A DNA stretch of 64,000 nucleotides from Tillandsia leiboldiana (Eukaryota; Streptophyta; Magnoliopsida; Poales; Bromeliaceae): the NCBI GenBank assembly GCA_029204045.2, contig CM055066.1, positions 48,562,972 through 48,626,971 of the forward strand, read 5' to 3'. Below, piece after piece: positions 47,811 to 60,258 of the stretch (the stretch's first letter is position 1; each line of letters opens with the position of its first letter). Under the pieces are notes generated by a model, which was not told the origin of the DNA, ran no database searches, and saw only the letters and a list, made by a program, of their open reading frames with translations. Both the position numbers and the translations under genes were made by a program.

Positions 47811-48004
47811 TCCTTTACCTGTTTAGCTTAGATACTTTTAATATTTATTGTAATCGATATACATTCCCGTTTTTTGATTCAGTCAGCTCCATTTGTTGGA
47901 GTCGTACTGTTGAACGGTGCTAATGGGTAGCTCTTTTTTTTTGGTCCTTTACCAACAATATTGTCTATACTTTGTCTCCATACAGTCTTGGCCGGTTTAC
48001 TACG

Positions 48005-48360
48005 GTGATAGGAAATAGGTTTTGGATGGTCTAATTGTTAGGCAATCAACTAATTAGTAGTTCTGGGTGGTCTAATTCTTAGACAACCAACTTATTTCTT
48101 ATACAAATTCTATCTTGGGTTTACCTTTAGTGCCAACATTGCTTGCTTACAACTGCCGTTAATTATACATATTTCCTACTAAGGTGATAGGAAATAGGTT
48201 TGGGATGGTCTAATTGTTAGGCAACCAACTAATTAGTAGTTCTGGGTGGTCTAATTCTTAGACAACCAACTTATTTCCTATACAAATTCTACCTTGGGTT
48301 TAACTTTAGTGCCAACATTGCTTGCTTACAACTCCCGTTAATTATACGTATTTCCCACGC
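48005..48360 (+). repeat. 179-bp tandem duplication
   Basis: GTGATAGGAAATAGGTTT starts at 48005 and again at 48184; the two copies differ at few positions. It lies in the presumed 3' flank of the dsRBD-like frame. Confidence 0.9.
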
Positions 48361-48904
48361 ACTTCTACTTCTGGTATATAATTATTTCAAATACTATGGG
48401 TTACCCTTGCCTTTTTTTGTGGCTTTTACCTTGGAAACATACCTTAGATGTATACAGTACTTCGTGATATTTTAATTAGTTAAGGTGCATTCCATGACTT
48501 TTATATTAGAATTTCAGTTTATGTTATGGACGACCTACAGTTTACATTTCTAAGTTTGGGCTGCCTATTAACAAACTTGCCATGCTGTTACTTAATTCTA
48601 ACTATGTGCCTAGCTGCTTCCCTCCTGCTGTGGGTTTCGTGTGCCATGTGCCTTCCCGTGTGTGTGACTACTTCCTTCCCTGTTCTGCTGTGGGTTTCGT
48701 GTGCCGGATGCCCCCCTCCCCCGCTGTGGTTTCTCCTCCTCTCTCCCATCTCTACATCTTTACTCCGCTATTTATTAATTTATATTTGCTTACTTTTAAC
48801 TGTTTACCTCCTTCATCTTACAACTGTGGGAGTCATATGAGGTATGGTTAAAATATACAATGATTTAAATTTAATTTCTACCTTTGCACGTGCAAACTTG
48901 AACA
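48361..48904. other. Flank before the giant LTR element, no gene seen
   Basis: AT-rich with a short C/T-rich stretch in which GCTGTGGGTTTCGTGTGCC occurs twice (about 48628 and 48686). Short hydrophobic frames here look like composition artefacts. Confidence 0.5.
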
Positions 48905-48909
48905 ACATT

Positions 48910-48940
48910 TGTCACGCCCCGAGTTCAAAAACCAGTGTAT

Positions 48941-48987
<47 letters not shown>

Positions 48988-51900
48988 GAGTTGCAAATCA
49001 TCCAGGGCAATGACAGACCGCCACATATATAGAAGAGTCCCAATCCCCTATGGAATTGAGCCTTTTCTATATATGCACGGCTAGCTTGGCAACAATCATC
49101 AGAGTACTAACTACGTACTACAAATAATAATAATATTACAAATTTCTTTTACAACTATCTTTACATATATACAACTAAAATACAATTTCCTTTCTCTCAA
49201 ACATCTATTACATAACTTTTCGGCTGTCCAGGGTCAACCTCTATATCGATACCACGCCAATTCGTCCCGACATCCCAACACCCGCTCGACCTGAAAAATA
49301 GTCACCCGAGGGTGTGAGACACACCGGAGTGTATCCCAGTGGGCATGGCGAGCCGAGAAATAGCAGATCGTTACACAATACTAGCGGATAATAAAGATCA
49401 CATTAGGTAAGCATTTATGAAGCGAATGAATAACCAACAGGAATTAGTATAATCTTGACAGGAATATAATGAACCAAGCATGCTGAATAATTGTATAGGC
49501 AGGTATCAAACAAATGAATATCTTCAAACCGAAATCAGGAATCATGAGATATGATAAAAGCAGGCTAAACAGGCAACATATGCAATAGGTACTGATCATG
49601 CTAGAATATGGAAGTATAAAAGCTATGCATCAATCATAAGAATATAAAGTTCCCAATCAATGCCACTATTGGTCACGAAGACTCAGGCTCATGCCACTAT
49701 CTGGCACCTATCGGGTTGACATAACCCCGCACCCACAAGTGCTATCAGGGGGCTCACGGGCCTTTCTCTAGACCACTTTACCGGTAAAGAACACTGTGAC
49801 GGTGGCCAAACCGTCAGTGTACGTGAAGTACAGCGGTGCGTGGCGATCATAATGCTATGCTCAAGCTCGCGGTCCACTGACCTGGTAATCGGCAACAAGC
49901 CGGGAAATCCCCACTGGGATGCAATAACAAAGTCAACTGAATCTCAACTCTCATGCAGGAATAATCAACTAAATCTCAACTCTTATGCAAGATCAAAGAC
50001 AAATCTCAACTCAACATAAGATCAACAGCAAATCTCAACTCAATCATACAGACCAACCAAACATACAAAACTAAACACATATTTTTGAGAAAACTATTTT
50101 GAAAACAGATTTTAGGCCCAAACTTCGAAGAGCAATGCCTTTGTCCTATCAAACAAGAACAGACTCAGGCGACCCTACGTCGTTCAGTAAAACATTTAGT
50201 TGATTAAAATTATATGTTCAGCAGTGTAATATTTGATCAACAGGAAAGCAAGCTCAATCATAATGCAAATGCTCAAACTCACGGTCCACTGACCGGGTAA
50301 TCGGCAATAAGCCGGGAAATCCCCACTGGGATGCAATCAACTATTTATCATGGATCAGATATAATCAGGAAGTACTGATAATCAGGTATATGACCTAGCA
50401 AGTGACCAATCAGGCATGGCAATGTCCAGAATAATGATATGAATACTGGAAGCACTATGTAAAGCAACAGATAACTGATAAAAGTTATAACTCAGGCATG
50501 AAGCAGTATAAACTGAATCAAAAGGAAAGAATGCTCAAAGTAATAGTTAAGCTACCAAAAACAGGGGTCCAACCAATACCGTACACAGAGGGCCGAAATG
50601 ATAAAGCCCGGACCGAAGATAAACCCACCTGTCAAATCGCAGGCGACTAGACTGAATCGACTGTACGCTCAGAACCAGATGCAAACTGGATAGACCTGAA
50701 TCAACATATTGATCAGGGATCAACTTTAACTCTAACTTATTTCAAGTCAATCTTAAACCTTTTAATTACTTAACCTCAGTGTTGGACAACCACACTTAGA
50801 CCAACATAATCTTTTTCGTTTAATCTTTGGTAAAATTACCAAATTGCCCCTCCGGAAATTCCCTTTTTGAATTTTTGGAAAAACTCGGGCTTAACTTGTT
50901 GCCGCTGGCTCAACCAGATTCTACTGGGACTCAACAGTCGGCTGGTGAAACCGCCGCAATTTCTCAAATTGCGCGATTGCCACCCGGATACCGTTAAATC
51001 GACGATTTTGCCGATTCTCGGATCGTTATCCGATTCCCGCTCAACGGGAGCCGTTGGAATCCTAACGAAAAGCTTAGGAATCACCAACACACTGTTCTAA
51101 ACAGTACACGCTGTCACTTTTGCGTTTAGACCCCTAGGGTTCCGAAAATCGCACTTTTACTGTCTTTTTAGCACTGTTTTCGCTCGTACTTTCAACTGGA
51201 AATTCATTTTCACGAGCCGTCACTTCCAGCAGGTGACATTTAACTCACTGAACACCGTGCTCACACATTTGTGGCAGCACGCAACCCGAGGAAAACTTCG
51301 GGTCATAAAAGACCTTGCTAACATAGCCATTTTGCATTTTTGTTTCTCCGGATCATCGAAACCTAAATCTAACGCGAGCATCGCGTCCAGTGACCCCAAA
51401 TTAGTCAAGAACTCACTGTCGCGGCTTTGCAAACAGCCCAGAGCAGACCTAGGGCCATAACACTCTATTTAGAGCTTGTTTAACTAGATCTTTTAATCTA
51501 ACAGTGCAAACTAGAAATAATTTGGAGCATCAGTCTCCTGGGAACTCAAGAATACCCAGGCTCACCTTTGGGCAGTCCAAAACTTGCTGGATCAAAGAGA
51601 TCCATGACCTAGCTCTCTATCATTAAGCACAATGTTCCAAACAGCAGTCCACACAGATCTTGTTTGATCTGAAGTGAGCATCAAGCTCAGGGGGTTATTT
51701 GGAGCATCTTTCATATTTAACTCGAAGCCTAATTCCAAAGTTTTCTTCTCTGTGGCATTTCCACAAACACCTTAGGGGCACACTATAAGCAAACGCACAC
51801 AAGCCAACATGTGAGTTGGTTCTCTGCAACCACAGCACCTTAAGCCTTATAACTTGGATAGAAATGTTACAATTTGTTCACTCTACATTTCCTGCAACCC

Positions 51901-53777
51901 TGGGCCTCCTCTGTAACCGACGTTGGCCGGAGACCGAGGTTGAAGAAGGTGCTTAAACCTTGAAATTCGTGACCATCCAACTAGAGGCTTCGGGGCTCAA
52001 CCACTTGACCATACCTTCCCCAAAACTCAAAGTAAGCTTGCCTGGACCCGTGCCCGGCGACGAGGCACGTCGGCGACGGCGGCGGAGAAAGCTCCATTTC
52101 GAGCTTCTTCACCGTTAATGGCGGATTTTTAATGGGGCATTTTGGAGACTTCCAACATGGATGGAGTTGATCTACTGGGCCACATGAAGCTTCCCGAGCA
52201 GACCTTCCGGGCCGGGGATGACCGGAACGCCGGCGGCCGCATTTGGATCCCATCTCGGTTCATCCATGGCATCATGACTTTCATGATGCATGGAAGCCAT
52301 GCAACAGCATGGTTGCACTCCCCTTGGTCCCAGCAACATCTCTGGGCATGTGGCCGGCGCCGGGGAAGCTCGCCGGCGACGGAGCAAGAAGCTCGGCCGA
52401 ATGCACAAAACCCGAATTTTAGGGTTTCGATCTGCGAGATGGATACTCAACCAAACTCCACCAAATTTGGAGGAGATGGTCCTTACTTCCTAAAGATTTT
52501 TCCCATGATTTTATTTTTCAATTTGGTTCAGTGGTTGCCGAGTTCTCTTGAGGCGGAGCTAGGTTAGGTTTCCGGCCAACTATATCTCCCGCCGGCCATG
52601 CAACCTGCATGGGAAGCTCAGGCTTGGCAGGGAGCATTACAAAGACCTAACTAACCTACTGCTAAGGGTCTTGGGTTTAATCATTCATTGGTTAAGTGAA
52701 CTCACCTTTGCTGAACTCGAGGAAGATAGGAAGAAGCCGGGTTCCCTCTTCTTCTTCCTCTCGCGACTTCGGCTAACTCCAGCAGAGTCCTCAATCACCA
52801 GGAAAACCTCAGAGCACTCCAAATTCACCTTGGAAGAGCTTTGGTCCCAACCTTTCTTTTCTCTCTCTCTCTCGGGTTATCTCACTTGGGCTTGTGTCCT
52901 CGGTCACCCCAGTGTACAGGCAATGGTATGGGGAAATCAGAGGAGTTTTGTGATGCCTTAACATCTCTCAGACCCCTCGTGCACTGAGCCAAGGAACCCA
53001 AAAGCCACTTCACACTTAATGCATTGATTCCTTTGCAAATAACCCTAAACCTTGTTCACACTCAACCTCAATCTCTGGAATCTTCACAGGAGATGCAAAA
53101 ATACATCCAACACCCCATAGTTTAATTCCCTAAATGTTTGATACACAAAACATATAGGTTTTATAGAAAAATATTGATTTTTCGGTACTGTTCACGCAAT
53201 TCGAGAAAATCCGCTCAGCGAATTGCGAAACAGACTTCGCCACGACGTCCGGCTCGTCGAGACCTGTCAAGTAGTGTATTTGTTTGATTAATTTGGCGCT
53301 CGGATAAAATCTCGGGCCAACTAGTTCTTGTAGGTCGCAATCCGACGCACGCACTTCGATGCACTCGGATCGCCAAACGCGAAATCCGTCAGTGCCATTG
53401 CGCTCAAAACGTCGAAATTAGGTAGGTTCGACTACTCATACCCCTATGTCAGGGTTCCAGATAGTAGATCGGCCGTTAGTGGTCGAAAGGGGTTTTAAAA
53501 CATAGGGTTACTATTCACAAATTAAGTTGTGGGACCCGTTCTTCTCCGCTATTTTGCGGAAGATCCGACCGTCAGATCGTCGACAAGTGAATATGAAACT
53601 TTCATGTTTCGTCGAAACGATCGCAATGGTGCTCTCGGATTTTCGAGATCAGGCCCCGATCAAAAGTCAATATTTCTGGGCCACTATTGATCCACTAAGT
53701 TCCAAATTTTGCTAAAAATTATTAATTAAATAAATTTCAAAAGTATTTCAAAGTCTTTAAATTTTTAGAGTACTACA
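48910..53777 (-). repeat. Left (3') LTR of the giant-LTR element, 4868 bp
   Basis: On the minus strand it runs from TGTAGTACTC to CGGGGCGTGACA. Promoter candidate: CTATAAAACC on the minus strand near 53158-53167. Further along lie a CT-rich leader and a GC-rich block (52040-52400, complement of CGGCGACGGCGGCGG), then the conserved GGTGGGTTTATCTTCGGTCC motif. A ~70-base module (CGGTCCACTGACC...GGGATGCAAT) occurs twice, at about 49870 and 50284. A T27/A13 homopolymer hairpin sits near the left end. Its 141-codon plus-strand frame (52142-52567) is antisense to the element and probably chance. Confidence 0.92.
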
Positions 53778-53792
53778 TTACCCACAACTTCT
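53778..53792 (-). other. Degenerate polypurine tract
   Basis: On the minus strand AGAAGTTGTGGGTAA abuts the TGTAGTACTC LTR start, at the place of the AAGGGGGA tract of the element at 1641. It is less pure than usual, with several T residues. Confidence 0.55.
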
Positions 53793-54531
53793 AAGAAGTT
53801 TCATCCCCGAAACTTAAACTTAACTAATCCACTATTAAACCTCTAAAAGGTTCGCAGAGATGACAATTAGTCACAAAGCGTCGTTAACTCTCAGGCTACT
53901 CATTTAAACCCAATCTGAATATTCTCCATTACAGGGCAGAGTATTTCTCAGTTCTTTCGAAAGTACGTTGTCGGCCGCCAACGTGCTTACCAAAAGAAAG
54001 GCGAAATACCATAGATCTGTCGCCAACCACTAGTTGGGGACACAACTCACATCTGAAGGTACATCACATACCTCCCTACACAGTCACTATGCCAATGACA
54101 TAACCTCTACCAAAGGTCACTACCATCACGTGGTCAGGAATGCCACCCTGTCTATCCCCAAGAAACTAGAACCATAATTCACTATTTTCGAACTTCTTAT
54201 TAAAATTGACACATAGGCCAAAATTTAAATCCAACCCAAACCAGGATTATCATTGGGCACGCAAGCCATTGAATTATGACACGGGAACACTGAAAAGTAA
54301 ATCCTTCAACCACATGTATTGTACTGATCTGAGCCCCCTGGCTCCACTGAAACATCAAGCCCACGGCCGAAACCATGACCGCGGCTAACCTTGTACTAAC
54401 AATGATTCTCAAAACCCGAATACGGAACACATCTAAGTTTCAAACCACTATTCCGAAACCCAGCGCTCTCTCGTGAACACAAGTCATCCTAGGGTTCGTT
54501 CCTAACCAAACCTAGGCATCGTATTCCTATT

Positions 54532-54543
54532 TCTCTGATACCA
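54532..54543 (-). other. Primer binding site (Met tRNA type)
   Basis: On the minus strand TGGTATCAGAGA lies seven bases inside the LTR end. It matches the 3' end of plant methionine tRNA, as in many plant LTR elements. Confidence 0.8.
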
Positions 54544-54550
54544 TCTAATC

Positions 54551-57500
54551 GGTCACGCCCTGAGTTCAAAAACCAGTGTATAATTTATTTTTTTTTAAAA
54601 AAAAACAGAGTTGCAAATCATCCAGGGCAATGACAGACCGCCACATATATAGAAGAGTCCCAATCCCCTATGGAATTGAGCCTTTTCTATATATGCACGG
54701 CTAGCTTGGCAACAATCATCAGAGTACTAACTACGTACTACAAATAATAATAATATTACAAATTTCTTTTACAACTATCTTTACATATATACAACTAAAA
54801 TACAATTTCCTTTCTCTCAAACATCTATTACATAACTTTTCGGCTGTCCAGGGTCAACCTCTATATCGATACCTCGCCAATTCGTCCCGACATCCCAACA
54901 CCCGCTCGACCTGAAAAACAGTCACCCGAGGGTGTGAGACACACCGGAGTGTATCCCAGTGGGCACGACGAGCCGAGAAATAGCAGATCGTACTTACTGG
55001 TATACAATACTAGCAGATAGTAAAGATCACATTAGGTAAGCATTTATGAAGCGAATGAATAACCAACATGAATTAGTATAATCTTGACAGGAATATAATG
55101 AACCAAGCATGCTGAATAATTGTATAGGCAGGTATCAAACAAATGAATATCTTCAAACCGAAATCAGGAATCATGAGATATGATAAAAGCAGGCTAAACA
55201 GGAAACATATGCAATAGGTACTGATCATGCTAGAATATGGAAGTATGAAAACTATGCATCAATCATAAGAATATCACGTTCCCAATCAATGCCACTATTG
55301 GTCACGAAGACCTCAGGCTCATGCCACTATCTGGCACCTATCGGGTTGACATAACCCCGCACCCACAAGTGCTATCAGGGGGCTCACGGGCCTTTCTCTA
55401 GACCACTTTACCGGTAAAGAACACTGTGACGGTGGCCAAACCGTCAGTGTACGTGAAGTACAGCGGTGCGTGGCGATCATAATGCTATGCTCAAGCTCGC
55501 GGTCCACTGACCGGGTAATCGGCAACAAGCCGGGAAATCCCCACTGGGATGCAATAACAAAGTCAACTGAATCTCAACTCTCATGCAGGAATAATCAACT
55601 AAATCTCAACTCTTATGCAAGATCAAAGACAAATCTCAACTCAACATAAGATCAATAGCAAATCTCAACTCAATCATACAGACCAACCAAACATACAAAA
55701 CTAAACACATATTTTTGAGAAAACTATTTTGAAAACAGGTTTTAGGCCCAAACTTCGAAGAGCAATGCCTTTGTCCTATCAAACAAGAACAGACTCAGGC
55801 GACCCTACGTCGTTCAGTAAAACATTTAGTTGATTAAAATTATGTGTTCAGCAGTGTAATATTTGATCAATAGGAAAGCAAGCTCAATCATAATGCAAAT
55901 GCTCAAACTCACGGTCCACTGACCGGGTAATCGGCAATAAGCCGGGAAATCCCCACTGGGATGCAATCAACTATTTATCATGGATCAGATATAATCAGGA
56001 AGTACTGATAATCAGGTATATGACCTAGCAAGTGACCAATCAGGCATGGCAATGCCCAGAATAATGATATGAATACTGGAAGCACTATGTAAAGCAACAG
56101 ATAACTAATAAAAGTTATAACTCAGGCATGAAGCAGTATAAACTGAATCAAAAGGAAAGAATGCTCAAAGTAATAGTTAAGCTACCAAAAATAGGGGTCC
56201 AACCAATACCGTACACAGAGGGCCGAAATGATAAAGCCCGGACCGAAGATAAACCCACCTGTCAAATCGCAGGCGACTAGACTGAATCGACTGTACGCTC
56301 AGAACCAGATGCAAACTGGATAGACCTGAATCAACATATTGATCAGGGATCAACTTTAACTCTAACTTATTTCAAGTCAATCTTAAACCTTTTAATTACT
56401 TAACCTCAGTGTTTGACAACCACAATTAGACCAACGTAATCTTTTTCGTTTAATCTTTGGTAAAATTACCAAATTGCCCCTCCGGAAATTCTCTTTTTGA
56501 ATTTTCGGAAAAACTCGGGCTTAACTTATTGCCGCTGGCTCAACCAGATTCTACTGGGACTCAACAGCCGGCTGGTGAAACCGCCGCAATTTCTCAAATT
56601 GCGCGATTGCCACCCGGATACCGTGAAATCGACGATTTTGCCGATTCTCGGATCGTTATCCGATTCCCGCTCAACGGGAGCCGTTGGAATCCTAACGAAA
56701 AGCTTAGGAATCACCAACACACTGTTCTAAACAGTACATGCTGTCACTTTTGCGTTTAGACCCCTAGGGTTTCGAAAATCGCACTTTTAGTGTCTTTTTA
56801 GCACTGTTTTCGCTCGTACTTTCAACTGGAAATTCATTTTCACGAGCCGTCACTTCCAGCAGGTGACATTTAACTCACTGAACACCGTGCTCAGACATTT
56901 GTGGCAGCATGCAACCCGAGGAAAACTTCGGGTCATAAAAGACCTTGCTAACATAGCCATTTTGCATTTTTGTTTCTCCGGATCATCGAAACCTAAATCT
57001 AACGCGAGCATCGCATCCAGTGACCCAAAATTAGTCAAGAACTCACTGTCGCGGCTTTGCAAACAGCCCAGAGCAGACCTAGGGCCATAACACTCTATTT
57101 AGAGCTTGTTTAACTAGATCTTTTAATCTAACAGTGCAAACTGGAAATAATTTGGAGCATCAGTCTCCTGGGAACTCAAGAATACCCAGGCTCACCTTTG
57201 GGCAGTCCAAAACTTGCTGGATCAAAGAGATCCATGACCTAGCTCTCTATCATTAAGCACAATGTTCCAAACAGCAGTCCACACAGATCTTGTTTGATCT
57301 GAAGTGAGCATCAAGCTCAGGGGGTTATTTGGAGCATCTTTCATATTTAACTCGAAGCCTAATTCCAAAGTTTTCTTCTCTGTGGCATTTCCACAAACAC
57401 CTTAGGGGCACACTATAAGCAAACGCACACAAGCCAACATGTGAGTTGGTTCTCTGCAACCACAGCACCTTAAGCCTTCTAACTTGGATAGAAATGTTCC

Positions 57501-59407
57501 AATTTGTTCACTCTACATTTCCTGCAACCCTGGGCCTCCTCTGTAACCGACGTTGGCCGGAGACCGAGGTTGAAGAAGGTGCTTAAACCTTGAAATTCGT
57601 GACCATCCAACTAGAGGCTTCGGGGCTCAACCACTTGACCATACCTTCCCCAAAACTCAAAGTAAGCTTGCCTGGACCCGTGCCCGGCGACGAGGCACGT
57701 CGGCGATGGCGGCGGAGAATGCTCCATTTCGAGCTTCTTCACCGTTAATGGCGGATTTTTAATGGGGCATTTTGGAGACTTCCAACATGGATGGAGTTGA
57801 TCTACTGGGCCACATGAAGCTTCCCGAGCAGACCTTCCCGGCCGGGGATGGCCGGAACGCCGGCGGCCGCATTTGGATCCCATCTCGGTTCATCTATGGC
57901 ATCATGACTTTCATGATGCATGGAAGCCATGCAACAGCATGGTTGCACTCCCCTTGGTCCCAGCAACATCTCTGGGCATGTGGCCGGCGCCGGGGAAGCT
58001 CGCCGGCGACGGAGCAAGAAGCTCGGCCGAATGCACAAAACCCGAATTTTAGGGTTTCGATCTGCGAGATGGATACTCAACCAAACTCCACCAAATTTGG
58101 AGGAGATGGTCCTTACTTCCTAAATATTTTTCCCATGATTTTATTTTTCAATTTGGTTCAGTGGTTGCCGAGTTCTCTCGAGGCGGAGCTAGGTTAGGTT
58201 TCCGGCCAACTATATCTCCCGCCGACCATGCAACCTGCATGGGAAGCTCAGGCTTGGCAGGGAGCATTACAAAGACCTAACTAACCTACTGCTAAGGGTA
58301 TTGGGCTAAATCATTCATTGGTTAAGTGCACTCACCTTTGCTGAACTCGAGGAAGATAGGAAGAAGCCGGGTTCCCTCTTCTTCTTCCTCTCGCGACTTC
58401 GGCTAACTCCAGCAGAGTCCTCAATCACCAGGAAAACCTCAGAGCACTCCAACTTCACCTTGGAAGAGCTTTGGTCCCAACCTTTCTTTTCTCTCTCTCT
58501 CTCGGGTTATCTCACTTGGGCTTGTGTCCTCGGCCACCCCAGTGTACAGGCAATGGTATGGGGAAATCAGAGGAGTTTTGTGATGCCTTAACATCTCTCA
58601 GACCCCTCGTGCACTGAGCTAAGGAACCCAAAAGCCACTTCACACTTAATGCATTGATTCCTTTGCAAATAACCCTAAACCTAGTTCACACTCAACCTCA
58701 ATCTCTGGAATCTTCACAGGAGATGCAAAAATACATCCAACACCCCATAGTTTAATTCCCTAAATGTTTGATAAACAAAACATATAGGTTTTATAGAAAA
58801 ATATTGATTTTTTGGTACTTTTCACGCAATTCGAGAAAATCCGCTTAGCGAATTGCGAAACAGACTTCGCCACGACGTCCGGCTCGTCGAGACCTGTCAA
58901 GTAGCGTATTTGTTTGATTAATTTGGCGCTCGGATAAAATCTCGGGCCAACTAGTTCTTGTAGGTCGCAATCCGACGCACGCACTTCGATGCACTCGGAT
59001 CGCCAAACGCGAAATCCGTCAGTGCCATTGCGCTCAAAACGTCGAAATTAGGTAGGTTCGACTACTCATACCCCTATGTCAGGGTTCCAGATAGTAGATC
59101 GGCCGTTAGTGGTCGAAAGGGGTTTTAAAACATAGGGTTACTATTCACAAATTAAGTTGTAGGACCCGTTCTTCTCCGATGTTTTGCGGAATATCCGGCC
59201 GTCAAATCGTCGACAAGTGAATATGAAACTTTCATGTTTCGTCGAAACGATCGCAATGGTGCTCTCGAATTTTCGAGATCAGGCCCCGATCAAAAGTCGA
59301 TATTTCTGGGCCACTATTGATCCACTAAGTTCCAAATTTTGCTAAAAATTATTAATTAAATAAATTTCAAAATTATTTCAAAGTCTTTAAATTTTTAGAG
59401 TACTACA
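54551..59407 (-). repeat. Right (5') LTR of the giant-LTR element, 4857 bp
   Basis: Near-identical to the left LTR. Differences include a GGTCACGCCC end in place of TGTCACGCCC, a shorter poly-T/poly-A hairpin near 54588, and scattered point changes. By orientation this copy would drive the element's own transcript. Confidence 0.92.
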
Positions 59408-59412
59408 ACATT

Positions 59413-60199
59413 ACTATTTCCTACCGAAAATTATAAAGTACCAGATTATATGCTAATATTTTCAGTAATCTGATGTACATTTTATATTTACATTGCAGTT
59501 TCTAAAATTAAAGTTGCAAATTAATATCTCTTTTGATTTCCCATCTGTATTTAGATATTATTCAACCTAGCCTTTTAGTTTGCCAACACTTTTCAAGCAT
59601 TTTGCTTAATTCTGATTACAACTTTATTTAGAATTATTTTATAATAAAAGAAAATAAATTATTAATTCATTGGCTAGGGTGCTTTCTCAAATTTTTGATT
59701 AAAATTGATGATTCTATTATATTTGATTACCAATATAATTCAATTCCAGACAATTGACATTTTCAACTAATGTATAATATATGTATATTATTATATCTAT
59801 TATGTGTAAAGTTCATGTCTTACCAATTAATTTTCAACGTAGAATTTACAAGTACAAATAGTAATGCAGGAGATTTTTAAATATAATGTATAAATTTTAT
59901 GTTTTGTTCCTTAATTTTCACAGTTAAATTTACAATTTCAAATAGTAATGTATGGAAATTTTTATACCTGTGTATCATGTGGGCTAATAATCTGTCATTA
60001 CAGATGATGAATTCCTCTTATCTGAGCCCCCCCTCCCCTCCCTCCCCGGCAATTTTTACCTTGCATTGTTTCTTTCATTGCTAAATGATGTCGATTTTGG
60101 ATCTCCCATTATTTACATTTCCTGATTGTTTTCTACCTACTTTCTCCTTCTACGAGTTTTTAGAAAGTTTTCCTTATTTTTGATATTTTATACGCTTCC

Positions 60200-60258
<59 letters not shown>

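Larger units (their letters stand above)
53778..54550 (-). mobile_element. 773-bp internal region, non-coding
   Basis: This is all that lies between the LTRs. Read on the minus strand it goes from the primer site to a GTTTCGGGGATGAAACTTCT segment near the other LTR, the same phrase that precedes the polypurine tract at 1612-1640. The longest frame is under 80 codons and matches nothing I know. It has room only for priming and perhaps packaging signals. Confidence 0.85.
48910..59407 (-). mobile_element. Complete giant-LTR non-autonomous retrotransposon (10.5 kb)
   Basis: Two direct repeats of 4868 and 4857 bases flank 773 bases. The outer ends are TGTCACGCCCC on the left and GTACTACA on the right, with ACATT target duplications at 48905-48909 and 59408-59412. 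A Met-tRNA-type primer site and a purine-rich tract on the minus strand set the orientation. The LTRs look about 98-99% alike by eye (scattered single changes, a shorter poly-T, one small replacement near 49370/54990), so the insertion is fairly recent. No gag or pol is present: the LTRs make up about 93% of the element. By layout it belongs to the LTR superfamily that litters this window. Confidence 0.92.

Noticed and set aside
54532..54543. Possible tRNA gene remnant
   Set aside because: Only the 12-base complement to the tRNA 3' end is present, at the expected place for a primer binding site.
52142..58197. Pair of 141-codon plus-strand frames (52142-52567 and 57772-58197)
   Set aside because: They are alike only because they are the same position in the two LTRs. 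They are antisense to the element and match no family.
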